A stretch of DNA of 64,000 nt from positions 83,132 through 147,131 of the forward strand of contig JABVXV010000145.1 in assembly GCA_013365325.1 (NCBI GenBank). The letters run 5' to 3'. Made by a program: the position numbers and the translations under genes. Source of the stretch: Dipetalonema caudispina (Eukaryota > Nematoda > Chromadorea > Rhabditida > Onchocercidae). Shown here in pieces: positions 11,901 through 23,586 of the stretch. Below the pieces are notes generated by a model, which had not been told where the DNA came from, made no database searches, and was given only the letters and a program-made list of their open reading frames with translations. Numbering within the stretch: position 1 is the first letter of the stretch; every line of letters begins with the position of its first letter.

Positions 11901-14900
11901 AAGCCGAGTTTGGTTTCTAATCCTCATTAACTTCTCGACATGATGTGCAGTTTTTTCTTGTAAGTTCTGGTTCAATTGAATTCAGCGTTAAGTTTGCAAA
12001 ACCTTTTTTACGTTTGAAGTGTGTTAATTCTTGGTTATAACACAGTCGATTTTGAAACTTTTACTCTTTGGAATGTTTCATCGCTCTAACCATTACATTA
12101 ACAGGATCCTATCTTAGAAAATGAGCCGGTCTTTATTTTTCATTATACATTGCGGTCATGGTCCAGAATGAAACGCATTTTTGAAGTGTAAATTTCGAGA
12201 TATCTTGAGGGTCGTTTTATGCTTCATTTGTTCAGGGATTTTGTCAGAAATTTTGTTCTCTACCTCGAAATCTCAGGAATATCTGTGCATATTTTTCTTA
12301 TTTTGAAGTTTTATTACCCATAATTCCTGTCAAATTAGATCCTGGATTTTGACGTTGTAAATTCTAGGAGTCTCATTTGCAAGAGGCGATCCTTGCGCAG
12401 CAGGCAAGTACATCGGGTATTGCTGTAGAAAATCATGTCATACCAACGCCAAAAGTTTTCACTGTCGATCGTGGATACTATGATGCACTATATCCGATAC
12501 AACCAGCACCATCTATCAACCAGCTCATCAAAGTACAAGGTACGAATGCTTCGACTCTATACCATATCCTCCTCCCCTACCATTCTCTCTTATATGTTTT
12601 TGTTTATCCCTCAAGTTGCGAAATTCAAATTTCAGAATTTTATGAAATTCTTAACCCATGAATCATGCCTTTGCTTTACTCTAGCACATTCTATGTTCAG
12701 TCCCTGTCGAAAGTGCATACAAGAAACAAATAAGAAAGAATCCGTTTTTCTTTTTTCACAAGTGCACTTTAATTACTGTCTGGGAAAAAATTGAGAGGAA
12801 GATGAGTTTAAATTCTACCACAAGCGACGGAATTTATGATCAGCTGGCAAAAATTGAAACCAATTCGTTCTTCGCTGAAAAAAAAAAAAAGATTTTAGGA
12901 TTTGCTTTGCGTTAGGGGAATTTCTTAATGGGACAAGAGAGGGAAAAAATGATAATGGTAAATGGCGAATTTTAGTCTGTTTCATTTCCAAGTAAATATA
13001 GTGATTAGTTCCAATCTTCAGGTCTCCCTTTGGGGATTCATTTTTCCTCTTTATATCCATCAAATTTCTCTACGTAAACATCACCACATTGGTGTTACAT
13101 TTATATTGTATTCATCTTCATTCAAAATATGGTTTTATAAATTTGGGCAGATATAATAGCGGTTTCTTTTTGTTTTTCCTCATAATATGTTTCGCAAAAT
13201 TCCTACTCGAATTGAGACGGGTAATCTGTTTGGGAAGTGACGTTATGGAAAACAAATTTGCTAACAATTGTAACTCAGTTTCTTTCGTGTTATTATCTCC
13301 TTTTTTTTTTAATATGTGGACCTAATGCTGCGGGTTGGAATTGGCAGCGGAAACAGAACAAAGCCAGATACATAAGAGTTTTAATAGGCAAATCTAAAGG
13401 GCACGGTAGAATGATAGTTGATAAATTTCATGCTTTAAACGTAGTGTTTGTACAACTGTTAAATATGTTTAGTAAGATTTTGCCTGAATTTATCCCTACC
13501 TGTTCAACAAGAAAGGTGACAAATTCTTTGCGTAATTTGTTGCTTATTAATGGACATAGTGCACTAGAAAAACTGAATATTGGGTCTGTTTGATAGTCTC
13601 TCACCAACCGACTTCTCTTATCAAATCTATTGTAAAACGATCTTGATGTGTTTAATTTGTATGTGTTGAGAATTTTTGAAGATTATAGGTTAAAAAAATT
13701 TTTTTACTACATAGTGGTTCTTTGGTTCATAGAAACGGGAATTCCTGATGTGATGACGCGGACATTTTTTGAAGTTTTTCCCTCGTGGATAAAAAGAACA
13801 GTTCAGGACTTAGGTCTCCTTCGTAAGAAAATGAGTTATCCTATTTTTGGTTGAATTGCTTCGGAAGATTTAAAGGAGCTGGGTCGTAAATTCTTAAGTC
13901 AGTAGGTCTGTACCATAAATATGTGACTGGAATAGCCACACATTTATGAATCGAAATTAGTTTGTTCTTGGAAAATTATTTTTGTAGCTTTTACTTACTC
14001 CTCTAGTCAGGGATTGATTTGAGAAGTTTGGACTAGCTGGCAGATATCAAGAATAGTTAAAGAAGCATCATTTTATATGTTTTTATCTTCTTTTTATGGC
14101 GGTGACGTTGGCTTGGTTGGTTGTAGAAGTTATTAAATAAATCATAATTCTTGGAAAAGGTATGAGCAAACAAAAATGAATTTCTCAATGGTGGAGAAAT
14201 TTTTGTTTGTTCGCCTCATTTAAACCTGAGCCCAACCAGATGAGGAAGATATACACCAAAGATTAATGAATTTTTCTCGAAGAGTCACAGATGTCGTTGC
14301 TTCGTAAAGCAAAGCTATAGTTTGTCGACCATTAGGTCAGAGCTGAATTTACATTGAGTGCTAGTTTCTTACTGATTATCTTATTTTCCGAATTTAACAT
14401 TTTCAACTTCGTTTTTTTGTATATTGAAAATTCATTCGCACTTGCACGATCACTTATGTAAGGCTTGTATGTATTGTCTGACAAATGGATAGTATGATAT
14501 TTAGTTTATCAAGTTTGTAAATAATGTCATTTCAACATTTCCGAAAGAGAAAGGTAAGATTAAACTAAACATGTTATCTGTTTGTGGTTATTGCTTTTGA
14601 AGTCTTCCCTTTTGTAAGCACTCGTTGTTTTGTACATTAATCAGTTCGGACTAGTCGATACTGTTTACAGCTTCTTTGTCGCTTGGAAATGAGGAGCCTG
14701 ACTATGATATCGATAGCGAGGATGAGGCATGGTTGGCCGAACGTGGGGGACTTACTGCAGAGAGTGATTTCGAAAAGATGATGGAACTGCTGGAAGGTGC
14801 CAGCAGCGGTTTACAAATATGTCAACCTAACGAGGCGCGGTCATTGCTCAAGGATTTCGAAACAGATCTCGTTGATGATGTTTATGATTACTGGTTACAA

Positions 14901-17900
14901 AAGCGCAAGGTTAGTTTTCCTCCGAATTTTGAAATGAATCGAAGGTATGAATCTGAATGCAAAATTTTGCAGTTTGCATGTTTTGTTTGTCGGTAATGTC
15001 TTGCTGAAAACCAGAGCATAACATTTGTTTGTGGAAATTGAGATATGTTCCAGGATGCAGCAGCATCGCACAAGATTGCCTCGTTGATACCACGGGTAAA
15101 AACGGATGCACGCCGAGATGCTTCAGGCTCGGATGTTGCTTATGTTGCATTTCGACGACGTTTGGAAAGAATGCAAACTAGAAAAAATCGTAAGAACGAT
15201 GAAGATTCATATGAAAAGATACTGAAACTTGGTCATGATCTCAGCAGGGTTGTTATCCTTTTCGATATGCTCAGACGAAGGTAAGTAAACATCAGGTTTT
15301 TGTTGTATTTTCAGTTTTTCAAGGTTAACTTCCAGTGAATTTTTATAGAATTCAAATCTTATAAAATTTATTTTTTAGATAATTTCAGGGAACACACCAA
15401 ACAAACCGTCATAGGATTGGATGACAAAATATGCAAATGTCGATGGACTGTTTGTGATTTCAGTTGTGTTCTTTACAACCACATACTGTCTAAAGTGAAG
15501 TTAGAGCGAAATGCGACGATGAGTCCTACAGAAGAATCGCAGGTTAGCGTTTCTTGTTATTTGGAATTGTATACTTAAGGTTGAGTAATTGGCGGTTTGA
15601 TACTCCAAGTATACTTTTTTTTCCTTCAAAATATTTTGTTTGTGCTGCGTAATGTTTATCAACTGCTTTTTTTGGTTGGAAAAATTATTAGGTTTTCTGT
15701 TATTGGTCCAAGGAAGATAGAGAGTATTTAAAGTTACATTCAGTAATCATTTTCTTGTGAATTTGATGTCATCAGTCTTTAGGATGAATCGCCAAGTACT
15801 ATATCACCAACAAAAGCCAAAGGACAGAAGCGGAAACGACATTCCAGAACTTCGACATCCGAAACGGATAAAGATTTAGTCAGTCGGGCGTGGTTGAAAA
15901 GGAATGCAGAGGTAGGATGAGTATTGGTTTGGAAATGAGACAGATAGTTCAGGAACTAAGTTTTTGAAATTACTGCAGGGCCGGGACTAAAATTTTCCCA
16001 AAACAGTCTTTAGAGTTCTGATGCGACCCAAATTGTGAAGTGCATAGGAAATAATGTTGTGGGTTAGTTAGAATCGCTATTTATTATAGAGGGAACAGTT
16101 TGTATCTGGTTAAAATAAATAATGTTCAAAAATTTCGAAGTGAATGCTGTAATTAAGTGACACCGACAGATAATTAAAACTTCAGCTATGGAATAAGCCA
16201 GCAACTGCTGCTAATGTACTGAATGCCGGAGCGTCTCCAAGTACGGTTGCAACAGCTGATGCAGAACGTAACGCGGAAGCAGCGTTGGATGGCCGATATA
16301 CATTTAAGAGACGACGTGGATGCATATATCGATCCAGTTTGTTCTCAAACCCACCGGAAGGTAAAAATTGTAAACGCTTCATGGCTTTTGGTGTGATTAC
16401 GTAGCAGCGGAATTCGAATCTTAGTTTTAATGATGTCTGTTTTTATTTCAATTCTCAACTATCGTTGCTTTTCAAAAAAGTGTTTCAGTCCCAAGGGTCA
16501 GTCCTGCGGAACGTTTCTACCGGACGTTTATGCCATCTGCGAATGGTGTACGTTGTATTGGTTACGCAAGACGGAGGATGGGGCGAGGCGGAAGGTTTGT
16601 ATATTTTTTGACATTGTGCGAATCGCAAATCTTCCATTTTGAAATTTAGACTTAATGATTCCAATTACTAGAGGTAAGTGCTGTAGATTCTGATAAGTGT
16701 AGAGTTTAAATTTATGAGGTTAAATCACTAGTGGAAGTTTTCTTAGGATCATATTCGATCGCGTTTTGCTTTCTGCACCGTCAACGTCACAGTCCGCCCC
16801 GGATCCACCATTCTGTTCGGTTATCGATACTACAAAGTTGGTTTTTTCTTTATCATTCTGATGGCAATGTAAAAAAAAGTCAAACAATTTCACAATTCAA
16901 AGTCAAACAGTTTCACAATATTAACGCGAAGTTGTTTGACTTTGAATTCAGTTTAAATTTTATGAGCTTGTAAAAATCGCTCAGTTATTAATGTGCTTGT
17001 AATTGTGTAGTGCTGTTGCTGATTGTATTTTGATACATAGAAGGTAGCACGAATTTTCTGTATTATTTAGGAGTTATCAGTGTAAGTTGGTGGCTGTTGA
17101 TGGTAGTAAGGATGATAATGATTCATCGGATTCTGATGAGAATCGTAGGAACTGGGATGATGAAGATGAGCGAGAGTACAGGAGGCAGGAAGAGATCTAT
17201 GCAAAGCGGATTTTTGACATATCCGATACCGGTTCCACGCAAAAACTTCAAAGTGGCGTAAGTACTTACAATTTAATAATATTCGAAAATTTATAGAGAT
17301 TACATTGAAGGAGTGTTGTTTTTCTAGTGCTTTGACTTCTTTAGTTTAAATTTTGATTGGTTCATATTATAGGTGGGTCGAGATGGAACATCATCGCGGG
17401 GTAGCGGTGAACAGGTAGTGGTGCTTGGTGAAGATAACAACGGGTCAGCATCGGGTATTGGACAAAATATCATGTCAGTCAATGGTGTTCGTGAAACGGA
17501 TCGCTTGCGAGTTGTCAAGTAAGTGCTGCCTCTAGTTTTTTCTCCTTGTTTGATGAGTTTTGATATTCTTTTTCCACTAACCGGGAATGAGAATTGTATC
17601 CTTCAAGTTTGCAACAAAATGGACCGCCAATGAATGTCAGTGCAAGATCAGTCGGTGATTGCGGCCTGCAACCCGTTTTGCTGACTGCATCTGTTGCTGG
17701 AAAGGTGGAGAAAGTGGCACCATTACCGAATGCATCGTCTGTAAATTATCAAGTAAGCGATCTTTGATAAATATCTTCCACAGATATCCTGTTATTTAAA
17801 ACATGGAGTCAAAGTCGGTCGCAAAATATTAGCTTGAAGTTCAGTGTAGTTACTGTGTAGTTACAAATGGTTTAGAAGCACAATTTTATCTTATTTGCTG

Positions 17901-20661
17901 AACGTAATTTAGTAAGTTATGGCTTTATTATGGACATTAGAGGTTTTGACATCTTCGTTGCTTGCGCTTGTTCATTTATATTTTTTTAAAAATCTTCATT
18001 CGTATTTCGAGAAACCCTTCGGTTCACCGTTTTAAAAAAATTGCAGCAAAAACGGGTACATGATCATTCCTTACGCATTCCATCACAAATATCGTTGTCA
18101 TCGGAAACCAGCGAATCATCCCCGGTTTTTTACACGCATCTCCCGCCTCCGCTACCTCCTCCAACGAGGCTGCTGGCGGCGGGAGAGCAGACGATCCATC
18201 GTCCCCCTCGAACGTTTGAATTTCTTAACAATCCTGGTATGTTGAATCAAGCTCAAACATTGATCGTTACAACGACGCAGCCACCAAGGCAGGATCATCT
18301 TGAACGACAGATTTTGGCTATACCATCTCAGGAAGTCATCATTGGTGGGCAGAATATTAGACCAAGAGTAAGTTTTCGGATTGTTTGAATGAATTTTTTT
18401 ACTTATTTGAACTGCTTTCTTCATTAAGAATTAATGGGGTTTTCTGGAATTTTAATTCTGAATTTTGATGCCATTCTTTATTCGCATTGCAGGCAGGTGG
18501 AAGGCGTCGATCGTTCGCCTCTTCAAGCGTTGCACAGTTATCGTCGTCTCTTTCGCGGCCGGAAATGAATTTGCAGCGCCTGAATACTTGTGGTTTCCAT
18601 GCAGATATCGTAGCGCAAGCCACACACTGCGTTGATACGAAACGACTTGAACTTGCCATAAAAGGCTCCGGAGCCCGCATTAAGGTCATTATGATATTAG
18701 TTACCTCTTTGGTGGACTGTGAAGAAAATTTTATGGTTGATACTGACAAGTTGTGAAGTAATCCACTGTTAATTGTTTTGCGAGAAAATCCAAGTTCCAT
18801 CTAAAAGGAAGCTAAAATTTGAATTTTTATCGATTTATGGCGAAAAACAAGGAATATCATAAAAAGGTCCGAAGCCTGCACTAAGGATGAAATTAGCATT
18901 GTTGAGTACTACATTGCGATGTCAAATTTTGCTGTTAAATTCAGAAAATGCTCTGTTGATTATTGGAAGCCAATTTTGAATATATGTTGAAGTGGGGCAT
19001 TAGAATGCCCAAGTTGGTAAAGAGAAGTCTTGATATGCAGTTGACATATGACTTCATTTTCTTGTTTTTATTTGTGTAGTTTCCTTAGTTATTACCGACA
19101 TATGTTGATAGCACTTTACAGCCTTCCCCGATGATTGCGCATTCTCTTTTACAATCCTGTCCACCGGAAACAAAGACGCTTCGAGATCTTTTGTTGGGGA
19201 CTGGATTATCAAATACGAAAACAACACTAAATAATACAGCGGTTATGCCGGCAGTTACCAGAACATATACTGCCCCGCAATATGTACCTGTTGTTGGCGA
19301 CACTCATCGTTATGTACCATTCACTAATGTGGTCACAACCACTTGTAAGTTTTTTTTCCTGAAATGAATTCTAGAAGACAAGTTCTTGAAACTTCTTAAG
19401 CTGAGGTAGCAATAGAGCGAAACATATGGTTTTACCTGAGTTTTGATTATGTTTGATACATTCGTTATGTCGGGTGTTAGCAGTTTGATTAAATTCTTGT
19501 CTGAAAGATTGTCTGGAGTTTTTGTAGTAGAAGTGCTATATTTCTCTCATTTTGTGCATATCTTTTAAATTAATCCCATAATTTGATTTGGATCTTCTTA
19601 CGTATTTGAACCGCTTTGGGTAGGAAAGTAAGAGAAGCAGTAAACCCCTAGTTTCTTTAAAATTGGTTTGCTTTTGTTTATAGCTTATTATGTGCCAGTA
19701 ACAGATGTTTCATCGCCGGGTAGTGAGAGCATGTCACCACCGACACCGCATGCCATGTCACCGGCAGTACAGAGTCAATCAGCGCGGAATTATTTCGGAG
19801 TGACTGAACCGAAAATCCAAACACCTGTCGCCGTAGTCAGTGGTCGGCCATCTCTGAATGGAACTCAGGTTGATGCAAAACGTTGGTTATTTAATATCTT
19901 CATGACTTTGATCACACTTTTCTTTTTGAGTCTAATCATGAGCGTCAGCTGTAGTTTAAAAAACGGTTGATGTTTGTTAAAGTATTTGTGAATGATACCA
20001 TGGATAGTGATTTGCTTTGTTGGAGATCTGACTGTTTACATCTGAATTTCTTAAAACGCTTGCGTTATATGGTTCGTCTTCATCCAGGTGTATGTTGAGC
20101 TATAAAGCATAATGCCTCAGTAATAGACGACATATTAAATGCATATTGACTTGGTAGACAAGCGAAGTAATGCATGCTTGTTTTAAGTTGATCCGCAACA
20201 GATCTCATTTACGGCGCATATATGGCAAAGGCATTATTTTTCTTCGTTAATGTTGATTTATTACTGTAACAGTTTACAATGTTTCTGAAGTAAAAAGGGG
20301 TCTTGCAGGTAGCGGCGCTGCAATAAGCAAAACAAATGGTGGTAGTCGTGAGCGCGAAACCTTCATCAGCTCTCCACAAGTGGGGATTGAGTTGCAACCG
20401 CATCAGGCGAAATGCCGCGTTGGCAGTGCTTCATCACCTCTAAATGCGATGTTAGCTACCGAAAAACCCGCCGAGGGTAATGCTGTTAACCGGAGCGGAG
20501 GAAATTCAGCAGCTGACGCTGCAACGACACCAACAGTTGTTGCAGGAAAAATATACCCAGAGCCAACGGGGGCTGGAGAAAATACTTTGAGCAACAAAGT
20601 TACGAATAATCATCGTGATATTGCTGCATGTCATGGAATGGTCAATTATGTTATTAACTGA
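8920..20661 (+). CDS. epc-1: Enhancer of Polycomb homologue (EPC), NuA4/TIP60 subunit
   Basis: Chromatin scaffold that, in yeast and animals, anchors the catalytic module of the NuA4/TIP60 histone H4/H2A acetyltransferase. Seventeen exons chain in frame to 1072 residues: 8920-9081, 12368-12539, 14671-14909, 15054-15280, 15389-15542, 15783-15911, 16186-16360, 16489-16594, 16747-16836, 17071-17257, 17373-17518, 17608-17752, 18047-18367, 18493-18684, 19122-19344, 19684-19881 and 20309-20661. The EPcA domain is clear: SKLSFRARNLDATKSMPVY, INRAVAQMPTGMEK, EEPDYDIDSEDEAWL, VAFRRRLERMQTRKNRKND and RCIGYARRRMGRGGR. The C-terminal third is Ser/Thr/Pro-rich low-complexity sequence. The ATG was chosen because family similarity begins there. 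Exons 9 and 16 need an unusual GTTGGT donor to hold frame. Intron 1 is 3.3 kb. The last two exons are the least certain, and a possible alternative 3' exon is noted separately. Confidence 0.93.
9082..12367 (+). other. Large first intron of epc-1
   Basis: A 3.3-kb intron bounded by AAT|GTAGGT and TTCTAG|GAG. It holds no gene I can support. A 123-codon open frame on the minus strand (9667-10038) has no recognisable domain. Long first introns often carry regulatory sequence, but no motif stands out. Confidence 0.7.
16879..16949. repeat. Direct plus inverted repeat in epc-1 intron 9
   Basis: An 18-base unit starting GTCAAACA occurs at 16879-16896 and, with one change, at 16902-16919. Bases 16894-16909 are then matched in inverted orientation by 16933-16948 (16 perfect pairs, 23-base loop). 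The intron transcript could fold into a stable hairpin. Confidence 0.8.
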
Positions 20662-23561
20662 TTTTCATGCTTTCGTGTTGATGAGTATTAAATTCATTGA
20701 CTACCTGCATTTACCTCTGTTTCCTCAAGTTTGGATGGGGTATTTAGGTTGCAGGTGGATTCTGTTGGTCAGTTTTCGAAAACTTAATTCTTGGGATTGT
20801 AAGTCTCGTTGTTTTTCCGTGAGTGTTACAAAAAATTTTCACTGGTTGCTTTTTGATTGAACGGCTGGTTTTCTAATTTAGATAAGATGATACGTCAGCT
20901 TTGAACAAGGAGTTTTTTCCTAAATTCTCATACAAGTGTCTGTGAACTGGATAACTTGACTTACAACCTCTAAGTTTCTTAAGATACTCTCTAAACTTAT
21001 AGGATAGAAAAATGTGCTTCATGACAATGAAAGGATGATTATTTGGCTCTGTGAAGATATACGTTGTTGAGGATAGGTTATTGAATGATTTAAATGCAGG
21101 TATGGGTGCCACGCCTTGCAGAAGATGAGAGTTAAAAGGAACTAAAAACTTTTGAAGCCTAAGGTCATGTTTTTTATACAGTTTACTGCGAGGAATTACT
21201 TGCTTATGTTTCCAAAAAAAAAAAAAAAAAAATTGTTTCTTTGTACAAATAAGAGAATCCACTATGTATATCTGTGCGATGCTTATGTCTGTAAAAATAG
21301 TGTCATAATTTGATGTGAATTGTTGGGAAAATTTCTATGAAACTTTTGTCACTTTTTGCTGACGATTTTCGTGTTTTATTGAAGCGTTGAAATGCACAAG
21401 CGTGCAATATTGGAATAGCTGGATGATAATTCAAATCAAATTTCGATACTGGATTAGGTGTTAATTTTGATTTTAATCGTCGGTCCGATTCTTGTTCATT
21501 TTTGTTCCCCACAAAAAAGATAGAAGGGGTTTCATGTACGCTCAAATACGTGTATGTAATTTTCTTTATTAGTAAAAGAAAACAAACCTGAAGTTTGTGT
21601 ATTGTAAATTCGTTTGTTTCATGGATATGTATGTTTCCGACAGGACGCTCATTATTTGCTGCTGTGCTACTGTGAAATAGTTGGAAGAAATAAGGTTATA
21701 TTTGAAACATAAGGAATCAAATTTTTCGAATTTCCAGGGACCAAGGGATGAGATACCGGGGCTGCTGCGGATCCGTATGTTTGTGGTATTTCGAAATCGA
21801 ACTAGTGAGCTATTTCACGGGGTGGTTTTTCTTCAATGCTAGCATATTTAAATATATTTTTCTACACTCATGTCAGTGGTCTCAGTGTTTTTCCTTGTTT
21901 CATTTTTTTTTCTGATTTAAAGACTTCTCAATGTGCATTAGTTGCCCTGTCCCATTCCATTCGTATAACTGCTGTTACAGTAACTCCACTAGCGGCATCA
22001 CACTTTTTGTGACCCCTTACTGTGATTTCCTGCTCTTACTATTTCTTATGGAACCTTTTTTTTGCTTTTAAGGAAACGCAAAAAATGTCACCACATAATG
22101 GCCGTTTGCCACAAATTTATACTTCGTCGACACACTTATCTCGTACGTTGTTTGTTTTTCCTATTTCTTGTTTGAAAAGTTGAAAGATAGCATATTTACA
22201 AAACATGAAAAAACCAGGAAAGGGGGAGGGAAGAGACTGAATGAACAGGGATTTATGTCTTTTGTAGGATAGAAAGGAAGGAATACACGTGATTTCGCAT
22301 GGATAATATCCTGAGCACTTTCATTGTGGACAGGATTCTTTGATACCCTTGCTGTTAGCTTTTATTTTTGCAAACCAACGGTCAGTTAGATATACTTGAT
22401 ATCCAGGAAGGGTTGAAGCATGCAGTAGTGTACCATCTGTATTTGCAATCAAATAAGCTCTGCTCATTTGGGTTGTGATTATCATGTTAGGCAGCGTAAT
22501 TTAAAAGAATGTTCCACATTGTACTATTAATATGATAAGTGGTTGGCTAGAGGAGCATTCAGCTTAATGATTCTGTGGTTTCGAATTATTTTCACGAGAA
22601 TTCTCAACGGTTGGATGCTTGGAGAGGAAATTTAAAGCAAAAGTGGAAGAGACGGTAAATGCACTCAGAAATTTGCCTCTTTGCTACAGTAGTTGCATTG
22701 TGAATCCAAGCAATGTGAAGCAGGCGGTTTTGTTTGCATTTTATTTAGTTTCAGATTCGGACAGGACTGGAGTCTTACACTCTACAATTTATTGTGAATA
22801 AGTTGAGTTAACCCAAAGAAGATACTGGAAACATGAGAGGAAATTTTCGGCTCATATCAGTTGTTGCAGAAGAATTTTGTAATTCGGATAAAGGCGGCGA
22901 AGTCCTTTTCGGTCATCTTCAACCAAATTACAAGATTTTTCTGCAACAATTTTGGTGCCATGAGCCGGGATCAAATAAAAAAACCTTCCGCAATAAGTCA
23001 GAAATTATTGCGGACAAATTTTGTGATTTGCTTGAAGACGGAGAATCATCTTTGTTATGTATCAGAAACAAATAATTTAAATGAAGAGTTTATTGAATAG
23101 CAGAGGGATTAATGCCAGTGCGCGTAACAGTATAATTTGGAAGAGTTGTAATAAGCCGGAAGAAGCCACTTGTTATGGAAGCAACCTCTCTTGGAAGCCA
23201 CCTCTTGTAAAAGACCCAGCTTATATATGAAACCACCTCTTATAAAAGACCCAGCTTATATATATATGTATATGTGGACTGGGAGTGATATACAAGAAAT
23301 GCGTGTTATAATCCTATTGGATATAGGGATAGATATGTAAACAAAGGGACACTGTGTTGTAATCGTAATCGTAAACAAAGATAAGAAGAAGCTAGATCAA
23401 TTATTTTGCTTTTGATCTTATAACATTCAATAAAAACAATAAGAAATGAAACACAGATTACTTTAATTATTTTGACAGGTATTATTTCAATTTTCGCTAC
23501 ATTTATTCGAATTTCGCGATATCAGTTGGATTTGCAAGTCCGCGGTGTATTGTTGTTAAAA
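20662..23561. other. Intergenic region between epc-1 and TRMT6
   Basis: About 2.9 kb of AT-rich sequence with an A-tract near 21215-21233. Open frames at 22619-22801, 22833-23075 and 22861-23100 have no recognisable domain. One short GC-richer block at 21738-21842 behind a good acceptor may be an alternative epc-1 exon (see findings). Confidence 0.55.
23198..23265. repeat. 35-bp tandem duplication
   Basis: The unit starting CCACCTCTT and ending in CAGCTTATATAT is present at 23198-23232 and again at 23233-23265 with one base change. Shorter degenerate GAAGCCAC copies precede it. Confidence 0.85.
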
Positions 23562-23570
23562 TTATTTCAG
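23562..23570 (+). other. Candidate trans-splice acceptor of TRMT6
   Basis: TTATTTCAG lies 16 bases before the ATG at 23587. It matches the nematode acceptor consensus; a leader intron cannot be excluded. Confidence 0.45.
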
Positions 23571-23586
23571 TACCTTATCAGCAATC

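Noticed and set aside
22619..23100. Short open frames upstream of TRMT6
   Set aside because: No family resemblance. Kept only as a low-interest note because of a weak internal repeat.
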